Assembly (NCBI GenBank): GCA_002483765.1
Contig: DLIO01000130.1
Coordinates: 1 to 8,124, forward strand
From: Lentisphaeria bacterium UBA7640
GTDB taxonomy: Bacteria; Verrucomicrobiota; Lentisphaeria; Victivallales; Victivallaceae
Direction: 5' to 3'
DNA: 8,124 bases
Shown here: positions 6,316 through 8,124 of the stretch, piece after piece
How positions within the stretch are numbered: the first letter of the stretch is position 1
How the letters are laid out: every line of letters starts with the position of its first letter
Notes under the pieces: generated by a model
The model's input: only the letters and a program-made list of their open reading frames with translations
What the model was told of the DNA's origin: nothing
The model's database searches: none
Translations under genes and position numbers: made by a program

Positions 6316-7470
6316 ATGAAAATTTTATTGGCTGGGAAAATAGTTTTACCTCATCGGGTGATTGACCTTGGAACTATACAGATCGAAAATGGTTTGATTA
6401 CAGATATTTTTGACCATCGTTTGCCAACAGCTCAGGGTGATGGCAATGACTGGATATTGCCAGGGTTTATTGATGTTCATCTCCACGGATTGGGCAAAGG
6501 GGAGCCATCTACACGCAATGGCTTGCTAGAAATGGCAGCATTCGCTCCATCGACCGGCGTGACCCGCCTATGCCCGACCCTTGGCCCTGTTGAGCTACCT
6601 GTAATACTTGAATATTTAAAAAATATCCATGACCTAGTTCACGCGCCTCCGGCTGGAGCTTTAATCGCTGGTGCTCATCTTGAAGGGCCTTATATGAACA
6701 CTGTACGCGCTGGAGGCATGGATATTAATTTATTACGCACTCCGGACGCAAAAGAAGTCAAGTTGCTACTGAACGCCGCGAACGGGACTTTAAAGATCAT
6801 GACCTTATCACCCGAAGTTCCCGGAATGGACGCTGTTATCAAGCTATGCAAGAACGCTGGTTGCGTTATTTCAGCGGGGCATACGGTTTGCCCGGCAGAA
6901 GAGTTCGATGAAAAGGTTGAAGCGGGCATTTCACACGTTTGCCATTTATTCGATACTTTTGATGGACGAGAAGTGTTTGCTGGTGTATCTCAATCATGTT
7001 TAGCGGATATGGTATTGATCAATGACCGCGTTACCTGCGAAATCATCATGGACGGCATCCACGTGCCAGCGCCGCTAGTAAAACTCGCTCACCGGGCTGC
7101 CGGTACCGAGCGAATTATCGCGATTACTGATTCGATGCAGGGAACTGGTTTTCCAGACGGCGAATATTTAATGGGTGACGGCAGAGCGTATATACTTACT
7201 AATGGTGAAGTCTGTCGCCTTAAGTCAAATGGAAATATTGTCGGCTCATGCCTGACCATGAATCAGGCATTTATAAATATGACGGAAAAATTTAATTTTA
7301 GCGCACCTGAAGCAGCAAGAGCGTTGGCTACTAATCCGGCTCGCTTGTTGGGACTGGAAAAAGAAACCGGTAGACTAGAAACTGGATTAGCAGCGGATAT
7401 CGCCGTTTTAACCGCCGATGGCACAGTCAAGGCATGTTTTGTTCTCGGGGAAAAACATTATGAAAATTGA
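6316..7470 (+). CDS. nagA: N-acetylglucosamine-6-phosphate deacetylase (NagA family)
   Basis: NagA hydrolyses GlcNAc-6-phosphate to glucosamine-6-phosphate and acetate, feeding amino sugars into glycolysis or back into cell-wall synthesis. The 384-aa amidohydrolase has the usual length. Visible sites are IDVHLHG (His55, His57), HLEGPY (121-126, metal ligand Glu123), SAGHT (186-190, His189), HVCHLFD (207-213, His210), DGIHVP (246-251, His249) and TDSMQGTG (271-278, catalytic Asp272). The HxH pair points to the two-metal type, as in Bacillus, rather than the E. coli type. One departure stands out: the usual THLFNAM with a longer following loop is replaced by CHLFDTFDGRE (209-219), which is shorter and has Asp for Asn. 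The substrate could therefore be a related N-acetyl sugar phosphate. GGAG (6302-6305) is the likely Shine-Dalgarno, 10 nt ahead. The 3' end overlaps the next gene by 11 bases, implying cotranscription. No glucosamine-6-phosphate deaminase gene is visible. Confidence 0.9.
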   Translation: MKILLAGKIVLPHRVIDLGTIQIENGLITDIFDHRLPTAQGDGNDWILPGFIDVHLHGLGKGEPSTRNGLLEMAAFAPSTGVTRLCPTLGPVELPVILEYLKNIHDLVHAPPAGALIAGAHLEGPYMNTVRAGGMDINLLRTPDAKEVKLLLNAANGTLKIMTLSPEVPGMDAVIKLCKNAGCVISAGHTVCPAEEFDEKVEAGISHVCHLFDTFDGREVFAGVSQSCLADMVLINDRVTCEIIMDGIHVPAPLVKLAHRAAGTERIIAITDSMQGTGFPDGEYLMGDGRAYILTNGEVCRLKSNGNIVGSCLTMNQAFINMTEKFNFSAPEAARALATNPARLLGLEKETGRLETGLAADIAVLTADGTVKACFVLGEKHYEN

Positions 7471-8065
7471 TTTACGTATACAGAAAGATGGTAATCGCGA
7501 AGGAGTTTTTCCCCTTTTGGCAAAATGTTTTCCAGAGCACTGGGCACCTCGGATCGCGCGTGGTGAAGCACGATTTCCACTTCCGATTACGTCAGTAATC
7601 GCCGAGTGTGGCGAAATTATCGTAGGACATTGTGGGATCATAATGTTTGAATTTTATCTGGGTACAGAACTTTGGAAAGCCGCCGGCTTGTGTTCTGTAG
7701 CTGTCGATCCCGACTACCAAGGCCAAGGTGTTGCCGGAAAAATGTTCGACCACGTTTTAGAATATTGTCAGAAAAACCAGATTTTTTTCAGTCCATTGTA
7801 TACCGGAGTTCCTCAGGTTTACGAAAAACGTGGGTGGCAATTATATAAATCATTCGTGCCGAAGAAAATTTCTGGAGCAGGAAGTGATTTTTACTCATTA
7901 TATAAAAACAAATTGAGTGAGCAACAGCAAAGTGATATTCGCCAACTCTACTCAAATGGGTTCATTTTCGATGGCAAAATCAAGCGTTCAGAACTAAGAT
8001 GGAATGCGCTATTCGCCAATAAATCATTATATTGTCAACGCGCATTAAGATTGGCCGGGGTTTGA
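7460..8065 (+). CDS. GNAT-family N-acetyltransferase
   Basis: This 201-aa protein has the acetyl-CoA binding core of GCN5-related acetyltransferases: LCSVAVDPDYQGQGVAGKMF (77-96), with the pyrophosphate loop QGQGVA (87-92), then the motif-B-like VPQVYEKRGW (117-126). The C-terminal FDGKIKRSELRW (170-181) recalls, loosely, the linker region of Eis-like acetyltransferases, which are about twice as long; this protein ends soon after. No membrane segment or signal peptide is seen. The frame is open from 7418, but I chose the ATG at 7460 because GGGG (7447-7450) lies 9 nt ahead and because the next in-frame ATG upstream would overlap nagA by more than 50 bases. The chosen start overlaps nagA by 11 bases, suggesting translational coupling. 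An amino-sugar related substrate is possible from that context but not shown. Confidence 0.85.
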   Translation: MKIDLRIQKDGNREGVFPLLAKCFPEHWAPRIARGEARFPLPITSVIAECGEIIVGHCGIIMFEFYLGTELWKAAGLCSVAVDPDYQGQGVAGKMFDHVLEYCQKNQIFFSPLYTGVPQVYEKRGWQLYKSFVPKKISGAGSDFYSLYKNKLSEQQQSDIRQLYSNGFIFDGKIKRSELRWNALFANKSLYCQRALRLAGV

Positions 8066-8081
8066 GCATTTAAAGTTTCCG

Positions 8082-8124
8082 ATGTTCATTGGTGTTTTTG
8101 GGAGGTTATTTCTTATTCTTCTTT
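8082..8124 (+). CDS. Possible 5' end of a further gene, cut by the window edge
   Basis: An ATG at 8082 opens a frame that stays open to the last base and would encode MFIGVFGRLFLILL, a hydrophobic start such as a membrane protein or signal sequence might have. No Shine-Dalgarno is visible and only 14 codons are present, so this is a guess. The 16-base gap after the acetyltransferase stop would fit an operon. Confidence 0.2.
   Translation, partial: MFIGVFGRLFLILL

Noticed and set aside
6298..6366. 22-codon frame starting at an ATG just before nagA
   Set aside because: It overlaps the nagA start in another frame, has no Shine-Dalgarno of its own and no family features.
7418..7459. Longer N-terminus for the acetyltransferase
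   Set aside because: It would overlap nagA by 53 bases and lacks a good Shine-Dalgarno; the ATG at 7460 has one.
8063..8124. In-frame continuation after the TGA of the acetyltransferase gene, possibly a broken longer Eis-like protein
   Set aside because: The frame stays open to the window edge for about 19 codons, but the residues show no resemblance to the expected second domain and the stretch is short enough to be chance.
1..8124. tRNA or rRNA genes, CRISPR arrays, insertion sequences, phage or defence genes
   Set aside because: I looked through the intergenic regions and both strands and saw no tRNA-like cloverleaf, repeat-spacer array, terminal inverted repeats, transposase or toxin-antitoxin signature.

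Overview
The window is a stretch of bacterial chromosome made almost entirely of core housekeeping genes, moderately AT-rich, with short intergenic gaps and recognisable Shine-Dalgarno sites at most starts. The best lineage marker is a 50-codon gene at 6032-6184. Its product has the MSQHPSLKS...KRNV(M/L)KR(Y/F)ER...LPKTKP pattern of the small basic protein family that I recall from Chlamydiae, Verrucomicrobia and Lentisphaerae. A fused SecDF and a CoaB that looks separate from CoaC fit such a PVC-superphylum bacterium. Lentisphaerae or Kiritimatiellae would be reasonable guesses, but the sequence alone does not settle the phylum.

Layout. Positions 8-649 (+) encode CoaB of coenzyme A synthesis. 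An AT-rich gap with nested inverted repeats (666-737) leads into yajC (798-1127) and secDF (1149-3713), the accessory part of the Sec protein export machinery, ending at a GC-rich hairpin (3725-3759). A convergent gene on the minus strand (3786-4292) encodes a HIT-domain protein of the Ap4A phosphorylase type. A divergent AT-rich promoter region (4293-4513) separates it from rpmE (4514-4726, ribosomal protein L31). A strong intrinsic terminator follows, and prfA (4804-5892, release factor 1) begins only 17 nt after its U-tract with no visible Shine-Dalgarno. The small basic protein gene has its own promoter-like sequence and its own terminator. The right end holds nagA (6316-7470, GlcNAc-6-phosphate deacetylase), overlapped by a GNAT acetyltransferase gene (7460-8065). 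The last 43 bases may hold the start of another gene.

The genes form functional blocks rather than one system: CoA synthesis, Sec export (YajC with SecDF), translation (L31, RF1 and probably the small basic protein), dinucleotide turnover (HIT) and amino-sugar catabolism (NagA plus an acetyltransferase of unknown substrate). I see no mobile element, CRISPR array, tRNA, rRNA or phage gene, and no clear new system. The points most worth checking are the structured yajC leader, an Asn in place of the conserved intramembrane Asp of the SecF half, the terminator placed directly ahead of a prfA lacking a Shine-Dalgarno, the small basic protein, and an atypical metal-site loop in NagA.
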